The notes below the pieces were generated by a model, which saw nothing but the letters and a program-made list of their open reading frames with translations, had not been told where the DNA came from and ran no database searches. Position numbers and translations under genes: made by a program. A stretch of DNA of 64,000 nucleotides, from NCBI RefSeq assembly GCF_002575655.3, contig NC_053037.3, forward strand, positions 325,651,294 through 325,715,293, given 5' to 3'. Each line of letters starts with the position of its first letter. The first letter of the stretch is position 1. The stretch is from Aegilops tauschii subsp. strangulata. Taxonomy: Eukaryota; Streptophyta; Magnoliopsida; Poales; Poaceae. Below are positions 1 through 9,535 of the stretch, piece after piece.

Positions 1-410
1 AAAGCGTAATTGAAGATGGTGTGTTAAGGACCAGAGAGGTGTTGCGAGAAGTCTTCAACAGAAGACATGGATGGAACCCTTTGGGCGGGAGGGTTTGAAG
101 CTGAGTGGTGTTGGGAGTCTCATTTAGCTATACATTTTCTTCTCTGGGCATGATGTAATAAGTAGCATGGTGAAAACCTGTTTTGAACTTTTAGAGCAGT
201 TTCACCCTAGAGTGTGTGTGTGCGGTTGGTTTACTCTGCGTGTGTGCAGTAGTAACCACCGACCTTTGCTTTTGTTGCCTTCAGAGGCTTTCTTTCCCGT
301 TTGGTGTTGTTTCATTTGTTACCTTGTAGTACTGGGGTTGTTTCTTTAATAGAAATAGTCGAGGGGAGGCTTGTTGTTTCGAAGAAGAAGAAAAAAATAC
401 AAAACCCGTA
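1..410 (+). other. Unassigned; possible LINE-type 3' tail
   Basis: No convincing protein is seen. The segment ends in a T-rich stretch, a short motif ACTGGGGTTGTTTC near 331-344 and an A-rich tail near 380-400, which recalls the 3' end of plant LINEs or the 3' UTR of a gene lying to the left. The 60-residue reading frame at 167-349 has no recognisable motif. The LINE reading is inference only; a 3' UTR is equally possible. Confidence 0.25.
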
Positions 411-509
411 TATACATGTTTGATTTAGACAACAGAACATGGTTTCCTAACTTCATCAGATTATTTTATCCATCCGGAAGGTCAGTTGCACTATGTACGG
501 TTATGTATA

Positions 510-685
510 GTACTCCATGAAAGTGTTGTCCATATTCAGAGAGAGAGAGAGAGTAACTTGAATGTCGTATGTACGTACTATACTTTCGTCAGGGTTATTA
601 GTCGCATCGCATTTTGGATCAAAAATTGACCATACATTTAATTTTGAACTAAAACCACGACATTTATTTTGTATCGGAGGGAGTA
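510..685. mobile_element. Stowaway-like MITE relic (Tc1/mariner type)
   Basis: The right end reads CGGAGGGAGTA (675-685), the typical end of Triticeae Stowaway MITEs, including the TA target dinucleotide. Just inside it lies the subterminal text AAACCACGACATTTATTTTG, typical of one common Stowaway subgroup. The left end would be TACTCC at 510 but is degraded. An (AG)8 run lies inside at 538-553. Right end confident, left end approximate. Confidence 0.5.
538..553. repeat. (AG)8 microsatellite
   Basis: Perfect dinucleotide run within the degraded left part of the MITE. Confidence 0.9.
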
Positions 686-1289
686 TATTTATATGTGAAA
701 AAATAATATCATTGAAACTCCTTTCAAACGAATATACCAATATAATTTGTATGTCATACAACTTATATTTTGCTACTCAAATCTAAGGTCAAAGTTTAGT
801 AAAATACAAAAAAAAACTAATAAACCCGGACAGGTAGTACATTCATAAGCTCCAACTCCACAGCGCTATACACGTATGCATGCGACCATTAATTCAAAGT
901 GGTACCGCATATATGCACGTGGAATTATAGAATGAGAGCGTTGTACTACTGGGTAAAGCTACACGTTGTATGTCAAAATTCTTGGCTGCAACACCAGCTA
1001 GACCGTAGAGGACTGCAAGTATGTGTCTGCCCTTCCTCCCAAAAAAGAGAGAAAAACAAAGTACTCCATGTCTGTCCAAACGCGGGATTTAAGCACACTA
1101 AATCACATCCAGTTCGAATCAAGTATCTCGATCATTCAGCAGTAACCTGCAGTAATATGCCCCTAAAAAAGGAAATCTGCCGTTCATTTTATATGCCGAC
1201 AGTTTGTTCTGACGGATACACCCAGACGGATAAATGCAAACAGAATCTTAAACAAGGAGATATCACTAATACAGTAGACACATTAGGAA

Positions 1290-1295
1290 TTGACT
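1290..1295 (+). promoter_or_regulatory. W-box TTGACT upstream of the WRKY gene
   Basis: The sequence TTGACT fits the W-box TTGAC(C/T) bound by WRKY proteins. It lies about 250 bp before the chosen ATG, so auto- or cross-regulation by WRKY factors is plausible. A six-base match alone is weak evidence. Confidence 0.4.
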
Positions 1296-1370
1296 GATTC
1301 TACACATCACACTAGAATACGTACGTAGTAGTACTAGCTAGATCGCCTTGCCCCCGCACCCACTGAAAAT

Positions 1371-1376
1371 TATATA
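1371..1376 (+). promoter_or_regulatory. TATA-like motif of the WRKY gene
   Basis: TATATA in an AT-rich patch 168 bp before the ATG at 1544. It would place the transcription start near 1400 and give a 5' UTR of about 140 nt that is C- and T-rich (1480-1543), as is common for plant leaders. Confidence 0.4.
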
Positions 1377-1543
1377 TTCCATTCAACAAAAGTCGTATCT
1401 TGCGCCTATCATCCTTGCACGCTTTTGCAATTAAAAATGAATATCAAGAGGGGAAGGCGAGACTAGGTGCAAGCTCAAACCCTCCTCCTCACTTCCACGC
1501 CTCTCCTCTCTTTACACACTTAGCTACCTCCCGCTCCCTCGTC

Positions 1544-3572
1544 ATGTCTTCCGGTGGTGGCGGGGGAGGGGATCAGGGCCGTCATGGCCTCTACCACCAG
1601 CATGGTCACGGCCAACTCACCCGCTACGACGGCGCTGGCGGCTACGAGCTCAGCAACGACGACATGGAGAGCTTCTTCTTCAACCAGCCCGAGGGCGTCG
1701 GCGGTGGTGTGCGCGCCGACGAGATCGCGCCGTACTCGAGCATCACGAGCTACCTGCAGGGGTTCTTGGACCCCACCGGGCTAGCTCGGCATCTCGACGT
1801 GCCGGCCAAGCACGAGCTGTCGGTCGACGTTAGGAGCCATGACCAAGAGAGCCAGGGCACCGGCAGCGCTGCTGGAGAAAGCGCGGCGCTGCTAACACCC
1901 AACTCATCGGTATCTTTCTCGTCCGGAGGCGGGGACGGTGAGGGAAAATCTCGCCGGAGCAACAAGGGCCGGGCGCAGGAGGCGGATGACCAGGAGGATG
2001 GGAAGGACCATGAAGATGGGGAAAGTTCCAAGACAGCGTAGGTTTTCGCCAATTTGATGCTGATCTGCTGTGTGAATCGCCTTGATTTCTTGCTTCGCCG
2101 ATTCCTTTTGTCGTGAGCTTATGCGATGTGTTCATACCGTGATAGATCTGGTCCTACTATTGCTTAATTACTTGGATTTTCTTTCGTTATGCCCCATTGT
2201 GCTTGTGCCTTGTCTATTACGTGATGTGAACATTAGGGTTTGCTACGATTTGCTTCATTAGGGTTCTTATAGTTCATCACGAATTAGATCCGGTTAGCCC
2301 CCAAGCTGACGCACACTTTTGTCGTCTTATATGCTTCTTATTGCTTTGGTCCAAGATAACTTTATAGATCGTGTGGTATTCAATTTAAAAGACAATCGAC
2401 GTACACTCTAGAAGAGATCTTCCTTAGAATTAATCAATTGCTGCGCATGCGTGCCGTAGCTTCAAACTTTGACCAAGTAGATAGCTTCGTCTTTGAAGAC
2501 CCAAAAATAAAGATCTCTCCCCCTTTTAGAAAAGATCCAAAAATGTAATATAATCTCCAAAAGCATCAAGGCCATTAGTATAAATTTCCTAAATTTTGCA
2601 TTACATCAGGCTGATCTTGTCATGACATGTGATCTGTAGGTATATATATCTTCTTTTTTTACGAGAGTAGGTATATATATCTAGCTAGCTAACTTACTAC
2701 ACTCCCTATCTGTTATACTTACGATAGATCTACAACACTGATCATTCTCGGCAGAACTATATAGACATGGGCTGCACCGTTCCATGAAATATATATCTAC
2801 GCGACATAGTTAGCTATATATAGTGCTTCCGGACAAATCACGATAGATTGATTGACCTAGCTAAGCTAGGCCCTGTTGGATCAGTGCCTGTTCTGTGCTT
2901 ATTTATTTTTGTTTTGCGATGAACCTAACTGATTGATTACTTTGCCGCTGCAGGAATAACAAACCCAAAAAGAAAGCCGAGAAGAGGCTGCGGCTGCCCC
3001 GCGTCTCCTTCCTCACCAAGAGCGAGGTCGATCACCTGGAGGACGGCTACCGCTGGCGCAAATACGGCCAGAAGGCCGTCAAGAACAGCCCTTATCCAAG
3101 GTACGCTTCAGTTGCATGCATGAAGCTCAGTGTGAACCGGCCGTGATAACGTAATGTAAATGGCAACGTGCGCAGGAGCTACTACCGGTGCACGACGCCC
3201 AAGTGCGGCGTGAAGAAGCGGGTGGAGCGGTCGTACCAGGACCCGTCGACGGTGATCACCACGTACGAAGGGCAGCACACGCACCACAGCCCCGCCAGCC
3301 TCCGGGGAAGCGCCGCGCACCTCTTCATGCCCCCCGGATTCCACGGGCTCCCGCCGCCACACCTCATGCCGCCGGGGGTGTTCCACCCAGAGCTGATGAG
3401 CATGATGCGCATGCCCTACCCAAGCCCTAACATGCACCTGCTGAGCGTGCCACCGCCTCCCCATCATCATCCAACCTCTCATCCAATGGCGGGAACTCTC
3501 CAGCAGCACTATTTCACTGACTACGCGCTATTGCAAGACCTCTCCCCTTCCACAATGCCCAACAACCCCTGA
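1544..3572 (+). CDS. WRKY transcription factor, group IIc (three exons)
   Basis: Nuclear DNA-binding regulator of the WRKY family, which binds W-boxes in stress and developmental genes. Exons are 1544-2037, 2954-3100 and 3176-3572, giving 345 residues; all junctions are GT-AG and keep the frame. The N-terminus is Gly/His-rich, followed by an acidic Ser-rich stretch with [12 protein letters not shown] basic patch, [11 protein letters not shown] (about 169-178), is a likely nuclear signal. The WRKY domain has WRKYGQK at about 199-205 and a zinc finger C219-X4-C224-X23-H248-X-H250, the C2H2 pattern of group IIc. The second intron splits the Arg of PYPR-SYYR, the conserved R-type position. The C-terminus is Pro/His/Met-rich and ends in LLQDLSPS, as in the Arabidopsis WRKY23/48/57 branch. 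The ATG at 1544 is chosen because no in-frame ATG lies before it. No gene number is assigned. Confidence 0.93.
2038..2953 (+). other. WRKY intron 1 (phase 2)
   Basis: The donor GTAGGT follows the codon start GC, and the acceptor TTTGCCGCTGCAG precedes GAATAAC. The join rebuilds an Ala codon and continues into the basic region. At 916 bp it is much longer than intron 2. It contains AT-rich runs such as TATATATAT but no ORF or clear transposon. Confidence 0.85.
3101..3175 (+). other. WRKY intron 2 (R-type, phase 2)
   Basis: A 75-bp intron with donor GTACGC and acceptor GTGCGCAG. It splits the Arg codon between PYP and SYYRC, the family-diagnostic site. Confidence 0.92.
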
Positions 3573-4840
3573 CTAATTAACTCCTTCAGATACACTTAAT
3601 TAATTAGTAGCTAGCTAGCCTAGTAGATATGCATATATGATGCTTTCCAAATGCTGGAGTTGCGCCAGATGTGATCGCCAGGGTTACCCTTGAGCCTGGT
3701 CTATGCATGGGGCGGTCCTGTTATCCTAATTATTATTAATTCGATGCAAGCTTTCCATCTTGAACTTGTGCCTACATTGCTTTAATCCTCTTCCATTTGT
3801 CCTCCACGGGCAAATTGGATGAGTTGATGAAGCTGGTCTAATAACTAGAACAGTTGCAACTTATTAATTTATATAGCTCGTACTGTGGACTTCGTGTACA
3901 TGTACTCGAGTGCATATGTGTACCTCATTGATGAGAGGAATATTTCACTTCACTTTCGTTGCTGTGAGGAATTATTTACACATGCTGCCATCTCAACTTC
4001 TGCTTGTTCGTGGAACGCTTATATATTTATTTAAGGGCACTTCCTTGATGGCCGGTGGCAGTTTCTTTAATTTTATGCATGTGCAAAGCATAGTCGAGAT
4101 AATCATGGCGCAAAAGAGAATTTTGATTGCTTTGGACGTTGATGCACTGGGCGGTTTCTTGTGGGAGTAGGCATAGGATGTGTCGCCTCATTGTGATTTG
4201 CTCGTTTGTTTGGTAGAAGGAATTTATAACTGAGACAAGAATATATTGATTCATAGATGTGTCCTATCTCAGTTCTACCTACTACAGTACTATTTATCTC
4301 ACTGAATAAGCTCACGAGGCTGCTGCTTTGATCCATGAAATATATTTGTGTAGTGTTTCACTTCCTTATATACTTATTTGTATTTGAATTAACCATATTA
4401 TATCAAGCAGATGCCTCACGCTATTTATATTAATACTACAGACGAACTGAGATCTAGGGTCTCTGGTATGGTGAATTATACTTCTGTCGCAGTTTCAGAT
4501 GTTGAGTGATAATAAGCTTGCAGAATTGTAAATGCACTAGTCAATTTTAGTTAGTTGCCCTTATGGTCTCCTGTCTATAAGGTTGCATTTGGCATATATT
4601 GCGGTGAATAATCTTCGTTTGGTTGAACTGCTTTTCCTTGTGGTTACCTGTTTCTGATATAACTTGCAGAAAAGAGCTTAAATAGATAGTAAAGTTATCC
4701 ATCGCTATGTAAGTGTAGTGGTTAATCTAAAAATATGAGAAATTTATCCATCTCTATGGTAAGTCTAATTTTTGAGTTTTAGTTTTAACGGAGATTATTA
4801 GATTATTATGTGAATTGCTAAACAAGATGTTAGTATCACA
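3573..4840. other. WRKY 3' UTR and AT-rich spacer
   Basis: Begins directly after the TGA stop. No second gene or repeat is recognised; the short frames at 3910-4336 have no motif. No perfect AATAAA signal was noticed close to the stop, so the polyadenylation site is unknown. Confidence 0.5.
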
Positions 4841-6240
4841 CAGTGGCAGACCCAACAATAAAATGAAGGGTGTGCACACTCTAATTTTTAATTCCACCTA
4901 ATCCAAGTGTCAGACAAAATATGGCAAAATAACAACATGAATAGCTCAATTCGAATCTCACAACAATTTAGTTCACAAAATATATCTCAAATGTGCTCAA
5001 TTACAATACGAATAGTTTTACATGAAAGGAGCACAGGTAGAAAATTACATCTCTAGGTAACTCTACGTTTTTGCATTGCCATGAAAGCATCAACTATGTC
5101 ATCTTCACTTACTTTCATGAACACATCTCGTTCAATAAATGTCACCAAGCAATCATTCAAACGATCATCACTCATACTAGTCCTCAACTTACTTTTCACT
5201 AGATTCATTGCTGAAAATACTCTTTCAACACTCGCCGTTGCCACCGGTAAAATCAATATCAATTTGATGGGTAAGTAGACCAAATCATAAAGAACATGCT
5301 TCTTTGTTGCAACCAGCTTAATAGAGAGCTCACCAATATTACTTGCATTTCTAAACCTATCATCTTGTCTCATATCATCAATAAAATTAGCAAGTTGAAA
5401 TTCTAGCCTTATCAAATTTGTGATTGATATGTCCATGGGATAGAATTCAGCAAGTCTCATTACCTTGAGTGCATCATAAGAAGCAAATGAATTGAGGGGA
5501 TTCAAAGCCGACATGCAAATAAGCAACTCCGTATTAACCTCATCAAACCGATTGTCAAGCTCTTGAATGGTTTGATCAATGACACCAAGATATACTTCTC
5601 TTCTATAACGACCATCATTTGTTTGTAATACATAATACCGATGAGATCTTCGACTAGGCTCATAAGTATCCTCCCATAAAGGAACTTGAATGTCATGTTT
5701 ATTGCAAAATAAGGTTAGCTTTGCAAGAAATTCTTCCCAACCATGAGACCTCATGTGTTGAATTCTACTCTTTGCCAAACTAACAAGTGTCATTGCATTA
5801 ACAATATCTTGATCTCTCTTTTGCAAAGATTTGGACAACTCATATGTATAGCCAAGAATAACAAGCATCAAGTGAAGATTGAAAACAAAGTCAAATGATT
5901 CAAAGGCTTAAGCAACTCCACGTATTCTTGTCCACTGACCTTTTTGTGAAGGATCTTTTCCAATAGCATCAAGTACTTCAAGGATTGTCGAATACATGCT
6001 ACCAATGTGCATAATGGTTTTAAAATGAGACACCCAACGAGTGTAGCCGGGTCTAGACCCATCTCTTGACACCACCTTTAACAAAGGCATCACCCTTAGG
6101 CCCCCCATTCGATTTGCCTTTAAACAAATAACACACAAAGCATGTATATCCTCCTTGTCTCGTTTTCTTATATTTTACCATTTTGGTGTGAGTAATTTTT
6201 CTCGATCTCGGTGGTCTAGAGTGGAAATTCTACACATAAA
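4841..6240 (-). mobile_element. hAT transposon relic, truncated at its 5' side
   Basis: The left end begins with CAGTGGCAGACCC at 4841, resembling terminal inverted repeats of plant hAT elements (CAGTGGCGGA type). It is followed by about 210 bp of noncoding DNA and then a reverse-strand hAT transposase. The matching inverted repeat on the right was not found, either before the Maximus-like insertion at 6261 or after 28759. The first half of the transposase is missing, so this copy is not self-sufficient. Segment 6139-6260 shows no clear coding. Confidence 0.65.
5053..6138 (-). pseudogene. hAT (ZMYM1-like/TTF-type) transposase C-terminal part
   Basis: About 360 codons read from 6138 down to 5053 in one frame, interrupted by a single TAA at 5908-5910. 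The upstream part contains the RW-SHF motif region of plant hAT transposases. The downstream 272 residues contain RSQDIVNAM-like text (QKRDQDIVNAM) and end in the dimerisation domain with TASVERVFSAMNLVKSKLR. In this family that domain mediates transposase dimer assembly. The N-terminal zinc finger and the first catalytic Asp are absent. One nonsense codon and no frameshift in this part suggest moderate age. The family is clear; the exact 5' limit is not. Confidence 0.85.
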
Positions 6241-6255
6241 CAATGATGTATATTG

Positions 6256-6260
6256 AAACC
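6256..6260. repeat. Left target-site duplication of the Maximus-like element (AAACC)
   Basis: Five bases directly outside the left LTR. The partner at 28760-28764 is ACACC, so four of five bases agree. Confidence 0.55.
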
Positions 6261-7776
6261 TGAAAGTGCGTTATATCGACTAGAGGGGGGTGAATAGGCG
6301 ATTTTTATGAATTCTTCACTGAGGAATTTGCCAGTGAGGAAATTCCTTAAAGAAGAACTACTTGCAGCGGAATAAGTACTCAAAAATATGCATAGCAGAA
6401 CACAAGCATGGTCATCATGATTAAATGAAGACAAGCACAGAGTACAGAAAGCGTAAACGCAGGATAACACAGGATGAAGACAAACAGACTGAAGAAATTG
6501 AACTGAGGAAATTGAGAAAGTCTTCAGTCAAAGTCTTCAAACACAGATATGAACAAGTGCACAACACAATTATGAGGAAATGAAAGAGTTGAGGAAATAG
6601 ACCAGTTGGCTTGGTGAAGACAATGATTTGGTAGACCAGTTCCAACTGCTGTCTCAGTTGTACGTCTGGTTAGGGCGGCTAGGTATTTAAACCTGAGGAC
6701 ACACAGTCCCGGACACCCAGTCCTGAACACGCAGTCCAGGACACTTAGTCCTCACCATATTCCCCTTGAGCTAAGGTCACACAGACCTCGCCCAATCACT
6801 CGTGGTAAGTCTTCAGGTGACTTCCGAACCTTCACAAACTCGGTCACTCGGCGATCCACAATTTCCTCTTGGATGCTCTAGACCATGACGCCTAATCGTC
6901 TGGAAGAAGCACAGTCTTCAAAGGTAACAAGCGTCAGATCCACGCAGGATCAATCTCTTCAGTGATGCTCAATCACTTTGGGTTTGTAGGTGTTTGGGTT
7001 TGGGTTTTCCTCACTTGATGATTTTCGCTCAAAGTCCTCGGAGGATGGGATGCTCTCAATTGACAAGTGTCAGTTTCTCTCGGAGCAGCCAACCAGCTAG
7101 TCGTTGTAGGGGGCGGCTATTTATAGCCTAGGGAGCAGCCCGTCATGATAAGACATAAATGCCCTTCAATGATATGACCGTTAGGTGGGTAGATATTTTG
7201 GGACAGCTGGCGCATAGCACAGCAACGGTCGGAAATTTGAGTATCAAATTCCTTAGGGCTATCATGTTCCTCACTGTGTAGGCAATCCGCACTGGCGAAT
7301 TCCTAACTCCTCAGTCAGAACAAATTCCTCAGAGACCAGAAGAACTTCGTCTCTGTCACTGAAGAATATGACTGAATTGTATGAGATTTCCAATGGCTTC
7401 ACTCGAAGGGATTGGTAGGTGTAGGATTTTGAGTTGAGCATCACATGGAAATTTTTCCTTAGTATTTCCTCGACCCCCTTTGATAGTACGGTGTTTCCTA
7501 TGAATCAAGAAAGAGAAAATGAAACTACGAAAACGAAAGTCTTCGCGCTTCATGTTCCTCAAATGAATACCAAGTCTTCAAAGGTCACACCAATTTCTTC
7601 ACTTTCAAATTCTTCAGAAATCCAAAGTCTTCAGCCGAAGAACTTCATTTTTAGGGGTCGACTTTCACTGTAAATAGCAAACTCCTCATAGACTTATAGA
7701 CCTGTGTACACGCATAAACACATTAGTCCCTTAACCTATAAGTCTTCAATACACCAAAATCACTAAGGGGCACTAG
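6261..7776 (-). repeat. 3' LTR of the Maximus-like element, main part
   Basis: Matches 27251-28759 over its length, with scattered substitutions and small indels, for example GAATTTGCCAGTGAG present here near 6325 and missing in the right copy. On the plus strand it starts TGAAAGTGCG. It is interrupted at 7776 by the Angela-type insertion; its last 11 bp are at 16497-16507. Total about 1527 bp. It is rich in GAAGAC/GTCTTC words. The reading frames within it (for example 7434-7673) also occur in the other LTR and are not genes. Confidence 0.92.
7772..7776. repeat. Left target-site duplication of the Angela-type element (ACTAG)
   Basis: Identical to 16492-16496. The empty site survives in the right LTR of the host element as GGCACTAGATGC near 28741-28752, which proves the insertion point. 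Confidence 0.97.
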
Positions 7777-9470
7777 TGTTGGGGATCGTTGCAGAAATTA
7801 AAAAAATCACCAAGATCAATCTATGGAGTAACTAGCAAAGAGAGAGAGGGGAGTGCATCTTCATACCGTTGAAGATCGCGAGACGGAAGCGTTGCAAGAA
7901 CGCGGATGAGGGAGTCGTACTCGTAGCGATTCAGATCGCGGTGGATTCCGATCCTAGCGCCGAACAACGGCACCTCCGCGTTCAACACACGTGCAGCCCG
8001 GTGACGTCTCCCGCACCTTGATCCAGCAAGGAGGAGGGAGAGGTTGAGGAAGAGGGCTCCAACAGCAGCACGACGGCGTGGTGGTGATGGAGTGGCAGTT
8101 CTCCGGCAGGGCTTCGCCAAGCTCACGCGGAGGAGGAGAGGTGTTGGGGAGGGGAGGGGTTGCGCCTTGGATGTGGTGCTGCCGCCCTCCCTCCACCCCT
8201 CTATTTATAGGGAGAAGGGGGAAGGGGGCCGGCCCCTCTAGATGAGATCTAGAGGGGGGCGGCGGCCAAGGGGGAGGGGGTGCCCCCTTTAGGGTTCCCC
8301 CCCAACCCTAGGCGCATGGGCCCTAGGGGGGATGGCGCCCAGCCCACTTAGGGGCTGGTTCCCTTCCACCTACAGCCCATAAGGCCCTCCGGGGCAGGTG
8401 GACCCTCCCGGTGGACCCCCGGAACCTCTCCGGTGGTCCCGGTACAATACCGGTATACCCCCGAATATTTCTGGTGACCGTATGATGACTTCCCATATAT
8501 AAATCTTCACCTCCGGACCATTCCGGAACTCTTCTTGACGTCCACTCATCCGGGACTCCGAACAACATTCGGTAATCACATACAAATCTTCCTTATAACC
8601 CTAGCGTCATCGAACCTTAAGTGTGTAGACCCTATGGGTTCGGGAATCATGCAGACATGACCGAGACAACTCTCTAGCCAATAACCAACAGCGGGATCTG
8701 GATACCCATGTTGGCTCCCACATGTTCCACGATGATCTCATCGGATGAACCACGATGTCGAGGATTCAAGCAATCCCGTATACAATTCCCTTTGTCAATC
8801 GGTACGTTACTTGCCCGAGATTCGATCGTCGGTATCCCAATACCTCGTTCAATCTCATTACCGGCAAGTCACTTTACTCGTTCCGTAATGCATGATCCCA
8901 TGACTAACTACTTAGTCACATATTGAGCTCATTATGATGATGCATTACCGAGTGGGCCCGGAAATACCTCTCCGTCATACGGAGTGACAAATCCCAGTCT
9001 CGATCCATGCCAACCCAACAGGCACTTTCGGAGATACCTGTAGTGCACCTTTATAGCCACCCAGTTACGTTGTGACGTTTGGTACAACCAAAGCATTCCT
9101 ACGGTATTCGGGAGTTGCACGATCTCATGGTCTAAGGAAATGATACTTGACATTAGAAAAGCTTTAGCAAACGAACTACACGATCTAGTGCTATGCTTAG
9201 GATTGGGTCTTGTCCATCACATCATTCTCCTAATGATGTGATCCCGTTATCAATGACATCCAATGTCCATGGTCAGGAAACCGTAACCATTTATTGATCA
9301 ATGAGCTAGTCAACTAGAGGCTCACTAGGGACATGTTATGGTCTATGTGTTCACACATGTATTACGATTTCTGGATAACACAATTATAGCATGAACAATA
9401 GACAATTATCATGAACAAGGAAATATAATAATAACCATTTTATTATTGCCTCTAGGGCATATTTCCAACA
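7777..9470 (-). repeat. 3' LTR of the Angela-type element
   Basis: 1694 bp, nearly the same as 14761-16491. It lacks about 10 bp near 7800 and about 22 bp near 8280 that are present in the other copy. On the minus strand it runs TGTTGG to CCAACA. A TATAAATAG box is readable on the minus strand near 8200-8210. A 101-residue frame at 7821-8126 is repeated unchanged in the other LTR; it is part of the LTR. Confidence 0.95.
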
Positions 9471-9483
9471 GTCTCCCACTTGC
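9471..9483 (-). promoter_or_regulatory. Polypurine tract of the Angela-type element
   Basis: On the minus strand GCAAGTGGGAGAC lies directly before the 3' LTR, the standard place for plus-strand priming in BARE-type elements. Confidence 0.8.
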
Positions 9484-9535
9484 ACTAGAGTCAATAATCT
9501 AGTTACATTGTGATGAATCGTACACCCATAGATTT

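Noticed and set aside
626..631. Second W-box TTGACC
   Set aside because: It lies inside the MITE and about 900 bp from the gene, so a role is not supported.
1400..1543. Upstream in-frame extension of the WRKY protein
   Set aside because: It would need a TTG start; there is no in-frame ATG before 1544, and the extension lies in the predicted 5' UTR without conserved residues.
1750..2135. Antisense frames over WRKY exon 1
   Set aside because: GC-rich codons of the real exon create open frames on the other strand; no motif and no regulatory context.
7821..8126. 101-residue protein repeated at 14814-15119
   Set aside because: The two copies are identical because they lie in the two LTRs of one element, not because of a gene family.
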